64,000 bases of DNA from Nonomuraea sp. SBT364 (lineage in GTDB: Bacteria; Actinomycetota; Actinomycetes; Streptosporangiales; Streptosporangiaceae). The position numbers were made by a program, and so were the translations under genes. The notes under the pieces are model-generated. The model searched no databases. It saw only the letters and a program-made list of their open reading frames with translations, and had not been told where the DNA came from. The DNA lies in contig NZ_LAVL01000011.1 in assembly GCF_001083785.1 (NCBI RefSeq), forward strand, positions 52,310-116,309, given 5' to 3'. Shown piece after piece: positions 1-9,578 of the stretch. Every line of letters starts with the position of its first letter. The first letter of the stretch is position 1.

Positions 1-27
1 GAAACCGGTTTCATGTAACCGGTTGCA
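1..27. promoter_or_regulatory. Twin LacI-type palindromic operators
   Basis: A perfect 12-bp palindrome GAAACCGGTTTC lies at 1-12, and a second copy of its core, AACCGGTT, lies at 17-24, centre to centre 14 bp apart. Palindromes with a central CG are typical targets of LacI/GalR-family repressors, which commonly control actinomycete sugar ABC operons. They sit about 200 bp upstream of the sugar-uptake operon. No LacI gene is inside the window, so the regulator is inferred. Confidence 0.5.
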
Positions 28-226
28 TGGAAGTTATGAGAAAGCCCGGACCATGTCAACCCGTCGGCGCGCACTTTCGAGGCGTGATGCTTCTGTGACT
101 TGACAGCGACTGGAGGCGTTCTGTGGGATAAGTCACTGACAGGCCGACGCCGGACCGTTGCCGCGGGGCTGGGCCTTGTCATCGCATCTCGCAGCCACCC
201 TTCCTCTCCCTTCGAAGGAGTTCCAG

Positions 227-1504
227 GTGTCTGCTGGACGAATCCGCCTCGCCGCCGGAGTGCTGGCCGTGAGCATGCTCGCCGCCGGTTGCGGCGGCTC
301 CGCCTCCACCGGCCCGACGCCGGCCGAGGGCAAGATCACCTTAACCCTCAACCTGTTCGGGAACATGGGCTTCAAGGAGCTCTACGCCAAGTACGAGGCC
401 GCCCACCCCAACATCAAGATCGTCGAGAGGACGTCGGCGTACAACGACCACCACCGCAACCTCGCCGCGCACCTGGCCACCGGAAGCGGCGCCGCCGACA
501 TCGAGGGGATCGACACGGGTTTCGTGGCCCAGTTCAGAAGCCGGCCCCAGCACTTCACCGACCTGCGCCAGCACGGCGCCGACCAGCTCAAGGACCGCTG
601 GCTGCCATGGAAGTGGGAGGCGTCGCTGGCCGCGTCGGGGGCTCAGATCGGCTACGGCACCGACGTCGGCGGCCTGGCCATGTGCTACCGCCGCGACCTG
701 TTCGAGAAGGCCGGGCTGCCCACCGACCGTGACGAGGTCTCCAAGCTCTGGCCCGACTGGACGTCCTACTTCGAGACCGGCAAGCGCTACACCGCCAAGA
801 AGCCCGAAGGCGCCGCGTTCTTCGACGGCGCCCCCCAGGTGTTCAACGCGATGATCGGCCAGGCCGAGACCGGCTACTACGACACCCAGGACAAGGTCGT
901 GGTCGCCACCAACCCGGCCGTCCGCTCCGCCTACGACCAGGTGCTCAAGGCCGTGGCCGACGGTGAGTCGGCCAAGCTCGTCGGCAGCTCGCCCGCCTGG
1001 AACACCGGTTTCGCCAAGAGTCAGTTCGCCACCATCGCCTGCCCCGCCTGGATGCTCGCCAAGATCCAGGACCAGGCCAAGGCCTTCGCCGGGCAGTGGG
1101 ACGTGGCCGCCATCCCCGGTGGCGGCGGCAACTGGGGCGGCTCCTACCTGACCGTCCCCGCCCAGGGCAAGCACGTGAAGGAGGCCGTGGAGCTGATCGC
1201 CTGGCTGACGGCGCCTGAACAGCAGATCGAGGTGTTCACCAAGCACGGCATCCTGCCCTCCACCCTCGCCACGTACGACAGGCCCGAGGTCACCGGGCTC
1301 AAGCACGAGTTCTTCAACAACGCGCCGATCGGGCAGATCTTCACCACCGCCGCCCGCAACCTCAAGCCGCAGTACCAGGGCCCGAGGGCCGGCGACATCC
1401 AGACCGCCATCCGCGACGCGATCAACCGCGTGGAGGAGGGCAAGCAGGACGCCGCCGAGGCGTGGACGCAGATGCTCGGGGACGTCGAGCGCATCAGCAA
1501 GTGA
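227..1504 (+). CDS. Sugar ABC transporter substrate-binding lipoprotein
   Basis: This is a 425-aa extracellular solute-binding protein of the carbohydrate (family 1, MalE-like) type, expected to capture a sugar or oligosaccharide outside the membrane and deliver it to the two permeases downstream. The start is a GTG at 227 behind a clear GAAGGAG ribosome site at 214-220; an upstream in-frame start at 158 has none. The N-terminus is a lipoprotein signal with basic residues, a hydrophobic stretch and the lipobox LAAG-C, Cys22 being the lipidated residue. It is the first gene of a four-gene operon ending in a GH1 glycosidase, which suggests a beta-glucoside or similar substrate. The exact sugar is not readable from sequence. 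Confidence 0.93.
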   Translation: MSAGRIRLAAGVLAVSMLAAGCGGSASTGPTPAEGKITLTLNLFGNMGFKELYAKYEAAHPNIKIVERTSAYNDHHRNLAAHLATGSGAADIEGIDTGFVAQFRSRPQHFTDLRQHGADQLKDRWLPWKWEASLAASGAQIGYGTDVGGLAMCYRRDLFEKAGLPTDRDEVSKLWPDWTSYFETGKRYTAKKPEGAAFFDGAPQVFNAMIGQAETGYYDTQDKVVVATNPAVRSAYDQVLKAVADGESAKLVGSSPAWNTGFAKSQFATIACPAWMLAKIQDQAKAFAGQWDVAAIPGGGGNWGGSYLTVPAQGKHVKEAVELIAWLTAPEQQIEVFTKHGILPSTLATYDRPEVTGLKHEFFNNAPIGQIFTTAARNLKPQYQGPRAGDIQTAIRDAINRVEEGKQDAAEAWTQMLGDVERISK

Positions 1505-1581
1505 CGCGCATCGACCCGTGAGAGCCGGGCGACGACGGGCGGTCAGGGCCCGCCGTCGCCCCTTCCCCCGAGGAGCCGACC

Positions 1582-2508
1582 ATGACCTCCATCCGATCAG
1601 GGCCCCGGCGCCGCTGGGCCTACCAGCTCGACGTCAAGGGCTCGCCGTACCTCTACATCGCCCCGTTCTTCCTGCTGTTCGGCGTACTGGGCATGTTCCC
1701 GCTGCTGTACACCGGGTACGTCTCGCTCACCGACTGGAACCTGCTGGACCCGGACCGCGGATGGGTGGGGCTGGCCAACTACGCCGAACTGCTGACCGAC
1801 GACTACTTCTGGAACGCGCTGTTCAACACCGTCAGCATCTGGCTGCTGTCCACCGTGCCGCAGTTGCTGGCCGCGCTGTTCGTCGCGCACATGCTCAATC
1901 GCAGGTTGCGCGCCCGCACGCTGTTCCGCATGGGCGTGCTGCTGCCCAACGTGACCTCGATCGTCGCGGTCACGATCATCTTCGCCCAGCTCTTCGGCCG
2001 TGACTTCGGCATGGTCAACTGGGCCCTCGAACTGGTGGGCCTGGAGGCCGTCGACTGGCAGGCAGGCACGCTCTCCTCGCACGTCGCGATCTCGATGATC
2101 GTCATCTGGCGGTGGACCGGCTACAACGCCCTCATCTACCTGGCCGCCATGCAGACCATCCCCGAGCACCTGTACGAGGCGGCCCGGCTGGACGGGGCGA
2201 GCCAGTTCACCCAGTTCCGGAAGATCACCGTTCCGATGCTCCGCCCCACGATCATCTTCACCACCGTCGTGTCCACCATCGGCGGCTTCCAGATCATCGC
2301 CGAGCCGCTGCTGTTCCAGGCCGGCACCGGCAACCCGACCGGCGGCTCGGACCGCCAGTTCCAGACCGTCGGCCTCTACCTCTACGAACAGGGCTTCAGC
2401 ATGTACGAGTTCGGCTACGCCTCGGCGATCGCCTGGACCCTCTGCATGATCATCGTGGTCGTGGCGCTCGTCAACTTCGCCATCACGCGCAGGATCAGGA
2501 GCAGCTGA
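1582..2508 (+). CDS. Sugar ABC transporter permease, MalF/UgpA-like
   Basis: A 308-aa integral membrane permease of the binding-protein-dependent sugar importer class, with about six hydrophobic segments. The EAA loop that docks onto the ATPase is visible near residue 200 (EAARLDGASQFTQF). A GAGGAG ribosome site lies just before the ATG at 1582. It pairs with the next gene, whose start is 1 bp after this stop. As is usual for actinomycete sugar importers no dedicated ATPase is encoded in the operon, so a shared MsiK-like ATPase elsewhere is likely (inference from the family). Confidence 0.94.
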   Translation: MTSIRSGPRRRWAYQLDVKGSPYLYIAPFFLLFGVLGMFPLLYTGYVSLTDWNLLDPDRGWVGLANYAELLTDDYFWNALFNTVSIWLLSTVPQLLAALFVAHMLNRRLRARTLFRMGVLLPNVTSIVAVTIIFAQLFGRDFGMVNWALELVGLEAVDWQAGTLSSHVAISMIVIWRWTGYNALIYLAAMQTIPEHLYEAARLDGASQFTQFRKITVPMLRPTIIFTTVVSTIGGFQIIAEPLLFQAGTGNPTGGSDRQFQTVGLYLYEQGFSMYEFGYASAIAWTLCMIIVVVALVNFAITRRIRSS

Positions 2509-2509
2509 C

Positions 2510-3361
2510 ATGACAGCCGTCACCGCGCTCCGCCGCCGTATGAACCCCCGGGGTGCGGGGTTCTGGACCTACGCCGCACTCGTCGCCGTGCTGCTCGGCT
2601 CGCTGTTCCCCATCTACTGGTCGATGATCGTGGCCTCCCATGACAACGACGCCATCGCCAGCGTGCCGCCGGTCCTCGCCCCCGGCGGCCACCTGTTCGA
2701 GAACATCGCCCGGGTCTTCGACACCACCCCGTTCGCCCAGGCGATGCTCAACTCCGTCCTCGTGTCAGGCTCGGTCACCATCTCGGTCGTGCTGTTCTCC
2801 ACGTTGGCCGGCTTCGCCTTCGCCAAGCTGCGCTTCCGCGGGCGCAACGTACTGCTCCTCCTGGCCATCGCCACCACTACCGTGCCGCAGCAGCTCGGCA
2901 TCATCCCGCTGTACATCCTCATGGCGGAGTTCGGCTGGACCGGCAGGCTCGAGGCGGTGATCGTGCCCGGTCTCGTCACCGCCTTCGGCGTGTTCCTCAT
3001 GACCCAGTTCCTTTCCGGCGCCATCCCCGACGAGCTGCTGGAGGCCGGTCGCATCGACGGGTGCAGCACGATCCGGCTGTTCTGGCACGTGGTGCTGCCC
3101 GCCGCCCGCCCGGCCGCCGCCGTGCTCGGCCTGTTCACCTTCATGCACGCCTGGAACGACTTCTTCTGGCCGCTGGTCGTCCTCACACCGGAGAACCCGA
3201 CCGTACAGGTCGCCCTGTCCAGCCTGGCCAGCGGCTACACCACCGACTACGCGCTCGTGCTCACCGGCACCGTGCTCGCCATCGTGCCGATCGTGGCGGT
3301 CTTCGCCGCGCTGGGCCGTCAGATCATTGGGGGAATCATGTCAGGAGCGATCAAGGGATGA
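2510..3361 (+). CDS. Sugar ABC transporter permease, MalG/UgpE-like
   Basis: A 283-aa second permease subunit of the same sugar importer, with the EAA-loop sequence EAGRIDGCSTIRLFW near residue 175 followed by LPAARP. The ATG at 2510 directly follows the previous stop, and its own stop overlaps the start of the glycosidase gene (ATGA at 3358-3361), so the genes are translationally coupled. Hydrophobic segments are spread through the protein, as expected for this family of about 280 residues. Confidence 0.94.
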   Translation: MTAVTALRRRMNPRGAGFWTYAALVAVLLGSLFPIYWSMIVASHDNDAIASVPPVLAPGGHLFENIARVFDTTPFAQAMLNSVLVSGSVTISVVLFSTLAGFAFAKLRFRGRNVLLLLAIATTTVPQQLGIIPLYILMAEFGWTGRLEAVIVPGLVTAFGVFLMTQFLSGAIPDELLEAGRIDGCSTIRLFWHVVLPAARPAAAVLGLFTFMHAWNDFFWPLVVLTPENPTVQVALSSLASGYTTDYALVLTGTVLAIVPIVAVFAALGRQIIGGIMSGAIKG

Positions 3362-4719
3362 CCCAGGAACATCCGGCCTTTCCTCCCGGGTTCGTGTGGG
3401 GGACGGCCACCGCCGCGTACCAGATCGAGGGCGCCGTGGACGCTGACGGGCGCGGGCCCTCGATCTGGGACACGTTCTGCCGCGTCCCCGGCGCGGTGGC
3501 CATGGGCCACAGCGGCGAGCCCGCCTGCGACCACTACCACCGCTGGCAGGAGGACGTGGAGCTGATGGACCGGCTCGGCGCCGGCGCCTACCGCTTCTCG
3601 CTGGCCTGGCCCAGGATCATGCCCGAGGGCGACGGCCGGGTGAACCAGCGCGGCCTCGACTTCTACCGGCGGCTCGCCGACACCCTGCGCGAGCGCGGCA
3701 TCGAGCCGTACGTCACCCTCTACCACTGGGACCTGCCCCAGGCGCTGGAGGACTGCGGCGGCTGGCGCGACCGCGACACCGCCGAGCGTTTCGCCGACTA
3801 CGCGGAGGTCGCGTACGAGGCGCTGGGCGACACGGTGTCACGGTGGACCACGCTGAACGAGCCGTACTGCTCGTCCATCGTCGGCTACGCCGAAGGCCGT
3901 CACGCGCCCGGCGCCCGCGAGGGTCACGGGGCGTTGGCCGCCGCCCACCACCTACTGGTGGCACACGGCCTCGCGGCGGCCAGGCTGCGGGCACGGGCGC
4001 GGCCGGGGCAGCAGGTCGGCATCACGCTCAACATGTCGCCCACGGTGCCCGCGACCGGCTCGGAGGCCGACGCCGACGCCGCACGCAAGATGGACCTGCT
4101 GGTCAACCGCCAGTTCACCGACCCGCTGCTGCTCGGCGTCTACGCCTCCGACATGGTGGAGACCTTCGGCGCGATCAGCGACTTCTCCTTCCGCCGCGAC
4201 GGCGACCTGGAGCTCATCGCCGCCCCGCTGGACTTCCTGGGAGTCAACTACTACTACCGCATCCACGCCGCCGCGGCGCCGTACGAGCAGGCGGATCCCG
4301 CGTTGCGCTCCGCCTTCGACCTCGGGGTGCGCAGCCTCACCCCGGACGGCGCGCCGACCAGCGGGCTGGGCTGGCCGATGGAGCCGCACGGGCTCCACCA
4401 GACCCTCCTCGGCCTGGCCCGGCGCTACCCGGCGCTCCCGCCGATCTTCATCACCGAGAACGGCTACGGCGATGACGGGACTCTCGACGACACCGGCCGC
4501 GTCGACTTCCTGCGCGACCACCTGGCCGCCATCCGCGCCGCGATGAGCGACGGCGTGGATGTGCGCGGCTACTTCTGCTGGTCCCTGCTGGACAACTTCG
4601 AGTGGGCCCGCGGGTACGCCGCCCGGTTCGGGCTCGTCCACGTCGACTACGAAACCCAGGCCCGTACCGAGAAGGCGAGCTTCCACTGGCTGCGCGAGTT
4701 CATCGGGAACCAGGGATGA
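3358..4719 (+). CDS. Family 1 glycoside hydrolase (beta-glucosidase)
   Basis: A 453-aa GH1 retaining beta-glycosidase, the usual length of the family. The N-terminus has the GH1 signature FVWGTATAAYQIEGA. The acid/base glutamate is Glu168 in TLNEPYC and the nucleophile is Glu367 in ITENGYG; the C-terminal WSLLDNFEWARGY motif that lines the sugar site is intact. No signal peptide is seen, so it is cytoplasmic and should cleave the disaccharide brought in by the preceding importer. The ATG overlaps the permease stop by 4 bp. Gluco versus galacto or fuco preference cannot be told from the motifs. Confidence 0.95.
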   Translation: MTQEHPAFPPGFVWGTATAAYQIEGAVDADGRGPSIWDTFCRVPGAVAMGHSGEPACDHYHRWQEDVELMDRLGAGAYRFSLAWPRIMPEGDGRVNQRGLDFYRRLADTLRERGIEPYVTLYHWDLPQALEDCGGWRDRDTAERFADYAEVAYEALGDTVSRWTTLNEPYCSSIVGYAEGRHAPGAREGHGALAAAHHLLVAHGLAAARLRARARPGQQVGITLNMSPTVPATGSEADADAARKMDLLVNRQFTDPLLLGVYASDMVETFGAISDFSFRRDGDLELIAAPLDFLGVNYYYRIHAAAAPYEQADPALRSAFDLGVRSLTPDGAPTSGLGWPMEPHGLHQTLLGLARRYPALPPIFITENGYGDDGTLDDTGRVDFLRDHLAAIRAAMSDGVDVRGYFCWSLLDNFEWARGYAARFGLVHVDYETQARTEKASFHWLREFIGNQG

Positions 4720-4751
4720 GGATCCTCGCAACCGGCCAGTGCGAAAGGTGC

Positions 4752-4779
4752 TTGGGGTGCGGTTTGCCGGGACTATAGA
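4752..4779 (+). promoter_or_regulatory. Possible sigma-70 promoter of the ABC export operon
   Basis: TTGGGG at 4752-4757 and TATAGA at 4774-4779 are 16 bp apart, a plausible -35/-10 pair about 40 bp before the start at 4822. It lies in the only gap between the glycosidase and the ABC genes. This is a pattern match only. Confidence 0.35.
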
Positions 4780-4821
4780 GTCTGGCCACACATCAGAGCG
4801 GTGCCGGGGTTGAGGAGGGGG

Positions 4822-5754
4822 ATGTCCATCACGCCCTTGTCGCTGCCGCAGCCTCCTGCGAAGGTGCCGGAGTTCGGGCGGGACGCGCTGATCGTGTGCG
4901 AGAGCCTGGTGCGGATCTACCAGTCCGGGTCGGTCGAGGTGCAGGCGCTGCAGGGGCTGGACCTGGTCGTGGACAGCGGCGAGATGGTGGCCGTCGTCGG
5001 GGCGTCCGGGTCGGGGAAGTCGACGTTGTTGTCCATCCTGGCCGGGGTCGACGCTCCCACCGCCGGGCGGGTGCGGGTCGATCGGTGGAATCTGCTGGAC
5101 ATGTCGCGGGCCGATCGTGTCCGGTATCGGCGGCACACCGTGGGACTCGTACGCCAGCAGACGGCCGCCAACCTCATCCCGTACCTGACCGCGCGGCAGA
5201 TGGTCGACCTGCCGATGACGGCGGCCCGCACTCCCGGCGGGGTCCGCCGCGGGCGGGCCGCCGAGTTGCTGGACCTGCTCGGCATCGCCGAATGCGCCGA
5301 GCGGCGGCCCGCGCAGATGTCCGGCGGGCAGCAGATGCGGGTGGCCATCGCGGTGGCCCTGGCCAACGAGCCCAGGGTGTTGCTGGCCGACGAGCCGACC
5401 GGAGAGCTGGACAGCGCCACGTCGGCCGCGGTGTTCGGGCTGTTGCGGGAGGTCAACCGGCGGCTGGGCGTCACCGTCGTCATCGTGACCCACGATCCCG
5501 CGGTCAGCGGGCAGGTGGAGCGGACGGTGGCGATTCGCGACGGGCGTACGAGCAGCGAGGTGTTGCGGCGTACCGCCACCGGAGACGACGGCGACCCGCG
5601 GGTGATCGCCGAGGAATACGCGGTGATGGACCGGGCGGGGCGGATTCAGGTTCCGCGCGACTACCGGGAGGCGCTGGCGTTGACGCGACGGGTCCGGCTG
5701 GTGCTGGAGGCCGATCACGTGGCGATCCGTCCCGACGGCGGCGAGGCCGGATGA
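4822..5754 (+). CDS. ABC transporter ATP-binding protein (MacB/LolD-like), first
   Basis: A 310-aa ATPase of the FtsE/LolD/MacB group. Walker A is GASGSGKST near residue 60, the signature is MSGGQQMRVAIA, and Walker B is VLLADEPTGEL. The start ATG at 4822 has a GAGGAGG ribosome site; an upstream GTG at 4801 does not. Beyond the nucleotide-binding domain there is a C-terminal extension of about 70 residues not present in minimal LolD proteins. It overlaps the next ATPase by 4 bp (ATGA) and is followed by two FtsX permeases, so the set forms an export or lipid/lipoprotein-handling type transporter, or an antibiotic-peptide resistance system. Confidence 0.9.
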   Translation: MSITPLSLPQPPAKVPEFGRDALIVCESLVRIYQSGSVEVQALQGLDLVVDSGEMVAVVGASGSGKSTLLSILAGVDAPTAGRVRVDRWNLLDMSRADRVRYRRHTVGLVRQQTAANLIPYLTARQMVDLPMTAARTPGGVRRGRAAELLDLLGIAECAERRPAQMSGGQQMRVAIAVALANEPRVLLADEPTGELDSATSAAVFGLLREVNRRLGVTVVIVTHDPAVSGQVERTVAIRDGRTSSEVLRRTATGDDGDPRVIAEEYAVMDRAGRIQVPRDYREALALTRRVRLVLEADHVAIRPDGGEAG

Positions 5755-6455
5755 ACGGCGGACCGCTGGTCAGCGTACGTGGCGTTCATCGTCGCTACGG
5801 CAGCGGGGCGACCGCCGTGCACGCGTTGCGTGACGTGACGTTCGAGCTCGCGGCCGGCACCATGACCGCTCTCGTCGGGCGGTCCGGCTCCGGCAAGACC
5901 ACGCTGCTCAACATCATCGGCGGCCTGGACCGCCCGGACTCCGGTACGGTCCTCGTCGACGGAACGGATGTCACCGCCCTCGACGAGGACGGCCTGTCCC
6001 TGCTGAGGCGGGCGAAGGTCTCCTACGTCTTCCAGACCTTCGGCCTGATCCCGGTGCTGTCGGCCGCGGAGAACGTGGGTGCCCCGCTGCGGCTGGCCCG
6101 CATGCCGCCGGTGGAGCGTGAGCGGCGGGTCGCACTGCTGCTGGAGCTGGTCGGACTGGCCGCCCATGCCGAACAGCTTCCCGGTGAGCTGTCCGGCGGG
6201 CAGCAGCAGCGGGTGGCGATCGCCCGGGCGCTGGCCGCCTCGCCCCGGCTGCTGATCGCGGACGAGCCGACCGGGCAGTTGGACGCCGAGACCGGTCTGT
6301 CGGTGATGGCGCTGCTGCGCGGGGTGGTGGAGTCCGAGGGGGTGACGGCGCTGGTCTCCACGCATGATCCGACGATGCTCGCGCTGGCGGATCGAGTGAT
6401 CCGCATCAACGACGGGCAGCTCGGCGGGCGCTCGGACGGCCGGGGCGATTCGTGA
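5751..6455 (+). CDS. ABC transporter ATP-binding protein (MacB/LolD-like), second
   Basis: A 234-aa ATPase, the compact size typical of LolD/FtsE. Walker A is GRSGSGKTT near residue 42, the signature is LSGGQQQRVAIARAL, Walker B is LLIADEPTGQL, and the switch histidine follows in STHDP. Its start overlaps the previous stop (ATGA). Two different ATPases for two different FtsX permeases suggests a heteromeric complex, but which ATPase drives which permease is unknown. Confidence 0.92.
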   Translation: MNGGPLVSVRGVHRRYGSGATAVHALRDVTFELAAGTMTALVGRSGSGKTTLLNIIGGLDRPDSGTVLVDGTDVTALDEDGLSLLRRAKVSYVFQTFGLIPVLSAAENVGAPLRLARMPPVERERRVALLLELVGLAAHAEQLPGELSGGQQQRVAIARALAASPRLLIADEPTGQLDAETGLSVMALLRGVVESEGVTALVSTHDPTMLALADRVIRINDGQLGGRSDGRGDS

Positions 6456-6471
6456 TCAGTAAGAGCTGTCC

Positions 6472-9400
6472 GTGCTGAGGCTGGTCGCCCGGCGAGCTCG
6501 CGCGCAATGGCCATTGCTGGCAGCCCTCCTGGCCGTCGCCGTGGTCGGCCCCACGTTGCTGGGCGCCTGCGCTCTCCTGCTCACCCGTACCGCCGAGCAG
6601 GCGCTGGAGACCGCCGCCTCCCGCGCCACCTCCGACCAGATCGACGTCACCGCCTACACCGTCACCGTGCGCGGCGAGTACGCGAAGTCCGTCGCCGACG
6701 ACACCCGCGGCGTGCTGACTTCGGCCCTCGCCCCGTTCGCGACAACGACGGCCGCGCGCGCGTCGTCCGTGATGCGGTCGCTCCCCAGCGCCGGCGTTCC
6801 GGCTGTGGCGTACCTGTCGGGGGTGGAGGATCTGCCGGCCCGCACCCAACTGGCCGCCGGCCGCCTGCCGCGGGCGGGTGCCGTGCCGAGGCAGGCCGTC
6901 GTCCTGGAAAGCACCGCGCGGCAGCTCGGCCTGTCCGTCGGCAGCCGGGTCCGCCTCGGCATGGAGTTGACCGACGATCCCGACCACGGGATCGAGGTGA
7001 GCGTGGTCGGCGTCGTACGGCCGCTGCCGGGCACGGGCTGGGACCGGGACCCCCTCGCCGCCGCCGGATACGACCCGGCCTACCGCGACGGCCGCTCCGC
7101 ACAGCCGGTTCACGCGTACGGGCCGTTCATCGTCGACCTCGCCGACCTGCTCGGCGGCGGTTCCGCCCTCGACCGGCTGGAGATCACCGCCCGCCCCGAC
7201 CTGTCCGCCCCCGCCGGTCGTGACCTCGACACCGTCACTCAGGCCGTGCTCGGCGCCGACCACCGGCTGGGGCAGACGCTCGGCGACCGGGTACGGATCC
7301 AGCGCGTCGCCTCCCGATTGCCCTCGACCCTGCTGTCCGCCCACGATCAGCAGCGGGTCACCACGGCCGGCGTGCTCGCCGTCGCCGCCATCGGACTCGT
7401 CCTGACCGCGACCGCCCTCGCCCTCGCCGGCCGGCTCAGCGCCGGTGTGCGCGGCGACGAGACCGCCCTGCTGTCCGCGCTGGGCGTCGGCCGCGGTCAG
7501 CTCGCCGCTGCCGCGCTCGTCGAGGCCGGTACGCTCGCCGTGCTCGCCACCGCGGTCGCGATCCCGGCCTCGTCCGCCCTGCACGCCGGGCTGACCCGGT
7601 TGCCGCCCCTGGCCGGGGCCGGGCTCGCGGTGTCTTCCGGCGTGAACGCCGTGCAGGTGCTGTCCGTCGCCGGTGGCGCGCTGGCGCTGGCGGTGGTGCT
7701 CGTCGTGCCCTCGCTGCGGACCTCCTCCGGAGGTGTGCGCGGGCGACGGGAACTGCTCGCCCGGTCCGGCGCCGACCTGCTGCTCGTGGCGCTCGCCGCC
7801 GCCGGTTGGTGGCAGTTGCGCGATCAGCCGGCCGGTTCGGCCTCTCCCGTCGACGCCGTACGGGTGTTCGCTCCCGCGCTGCTGCTCATCGCCGGATCCG
7901 CGGTGGCGCTGCGTCTGGTGTGGCCCGCGTTGCGCGTCGTGGAACGGCTGGCTCGCAGGGCTCGCGGGTTGATGATTCCGCTGGCCGCCTTCGAAGCCGC
8001 CCGCAGGCCGCAGGCGGTCGCGGCGGGGCTGCTGATCTCGCTGGGATGCGCGGCGGCCACGTTCGGGATCGGGTTCGACGCCACATGGCAGCGCTCCCAG
8101 CAGGACCAGGCCAGGTGGTCAGGGCGGCCACCGGGGGAGAGGTGAGCCCGGCCATCGATCGTGGCGTCGCGGTCGGGCAGTGGCTCGGCGGCGCCGGTGA
8201 CCCGCCGCGGCTGATCGCCGTGGACACCACTCGTGCCGAGACGCTGCTGCGCGGGAGGCTGAACGATGGCCGCACCTGGCACGCCGTCGGCGCCGGTCTC
8301 GCGCCACCGGCGCGCGCCGCTGGTGTTCCCGTCCCGGCCGGAGCCGCGCTCTCCCTGGTCGGGAACGCGACCGGTACGACGCCGCTCACCGTGACGCCCC
8401 GGCTGCTGTTTCAGGATGCGACAGGACTGCGTACTCCTTGCACCGGTGAGCCCATCCCGCTCGACGGCAGCACGCATCGCCTGCCGGACTGCGCGCCGGC
8501 CCAAGGGCTCCGGCTGGTCGCGGTGTCCCTTCCGGTCGCGATCGCGACGGGGAACGTGGGCACCGGCTACTCCGACGCCCTGGCGCAGTCCCCGGCGGGG
8601 GACAGCCGCGTGGCCGTGACGCTCACCGTGCCGGGACCGGCCTCCGGGGCATCGCCCTGGACCGCCACCTCGGCCGGGCCGGCCCCCGGGCAGCTCGGCG
8701 CTCCGGCCGTCGCCCTGACCGGCACCTCCTCGGGCACCGAGCTGAGGATGACCACGAACGTCGCGCTGAAGGGCCCGCCGGACGCCGCCAGGAACCTGGT
8801 CGCCACCGCTTTCCCGGCCCCGGGACCGGTGCCCGTCGCCGTCTCGTCCCGCTTCGCCGACGAGGTGGGCGCCCGGCGCGGCTCCCGGCTCGACCTCCCC
8901 GTCGGCCTCACCCCCGTACAGGTCAGCGTGGCCGAGGTGCTGCCGGCCGTGCCGTCCGCTCCGGGCGCGGCGGCCGTCCTCGCCGATTTCGACGCCCTCT
9001 CCCGTGCTCTCGCCGTCAGCGGCGACTTCGACGTGCCCGTGGACGCGTGGTGGGTCGGCCATCCGGCCGAAGGCGACGCGGCCGATCTCCGCCTCGGCAG
9101 CGTCACCACGCGCGCGTCCGAGACCGTCCGGCTCACCGGCGGCCCGTTGCGGGCCGGGCTGCCGGCCGTGCTCCGGCTGCTCGTACCGGCCGCGGTGCTG
9201 TTGATGATCGCCGGGATCGTGCTGCACGTGACGTTCGATCTGCGGGCCCGCGCGGTCGAGGTGGCACGATTGCGGGGTCTGGGGATGACCCGTCGCGAGA
9301 TCCGTACCGTGCTGCTCGGCCAGCACATCGGCATCCTGCTGCCGTTGCTCGCGGCGGGCGCGGTCGTCGGCGCGCTGGCCACGCGCGTCGTCGCGCCTCT

Positions 9401-9578
9401 GCTCGTCCGCTCCGACGCCGGCGCGGCTCCCGTTCCCGAGGTTCTGCCCGTCTGGCCGTGGGCCGCCGAGGCCGCCCTGCTCGCCGGGCTGCCGGCCGGA
9501 TGCGCGCTGGCGGTGAGCGTGGTGGTCGTCATCCAGGCCCGGCGTGCCGAATCCGCGCATCTGCGGGTGACACCATGA
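6472..9578 (+). pseudogene. FtsX-like ABC permease, split by a single-base frameshift
   Basis: A large FtsX/MacB-type permease (about 1035 aa if repaired) that starts at GTG 6472. The N-terminal half has a signal-anchor helix, a long extracytoplasmic domain and a membrane block near residues 300-400. Its frame ends at 8145, but the coding pattern continues in another frame. At 8101-8125 one missing base after codon GCC (about 8112) would restore Gln-Val-Val-Arg and carry translation on to 9578, including the last FtsX membrane domain (residues rich in L/A/V near 9160-9540) and the LRGLGMTRREIRT motif. The total is one base short of a whole number of codons. Either a sequencing indel or a true mutation would explain it. 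The end overlaps the next permease by 4 bp. Confidence 0.8.

Noticed and set aside
3952..5718. Long minus-strand frame of 588 codons across the GH1 and ABC genes
   Set aside because: It lies opposite two clear genes, crosses their boundary and has a repetitive Arg/Pro/Gly composition typical of shadow frames in GC-rich DNA.
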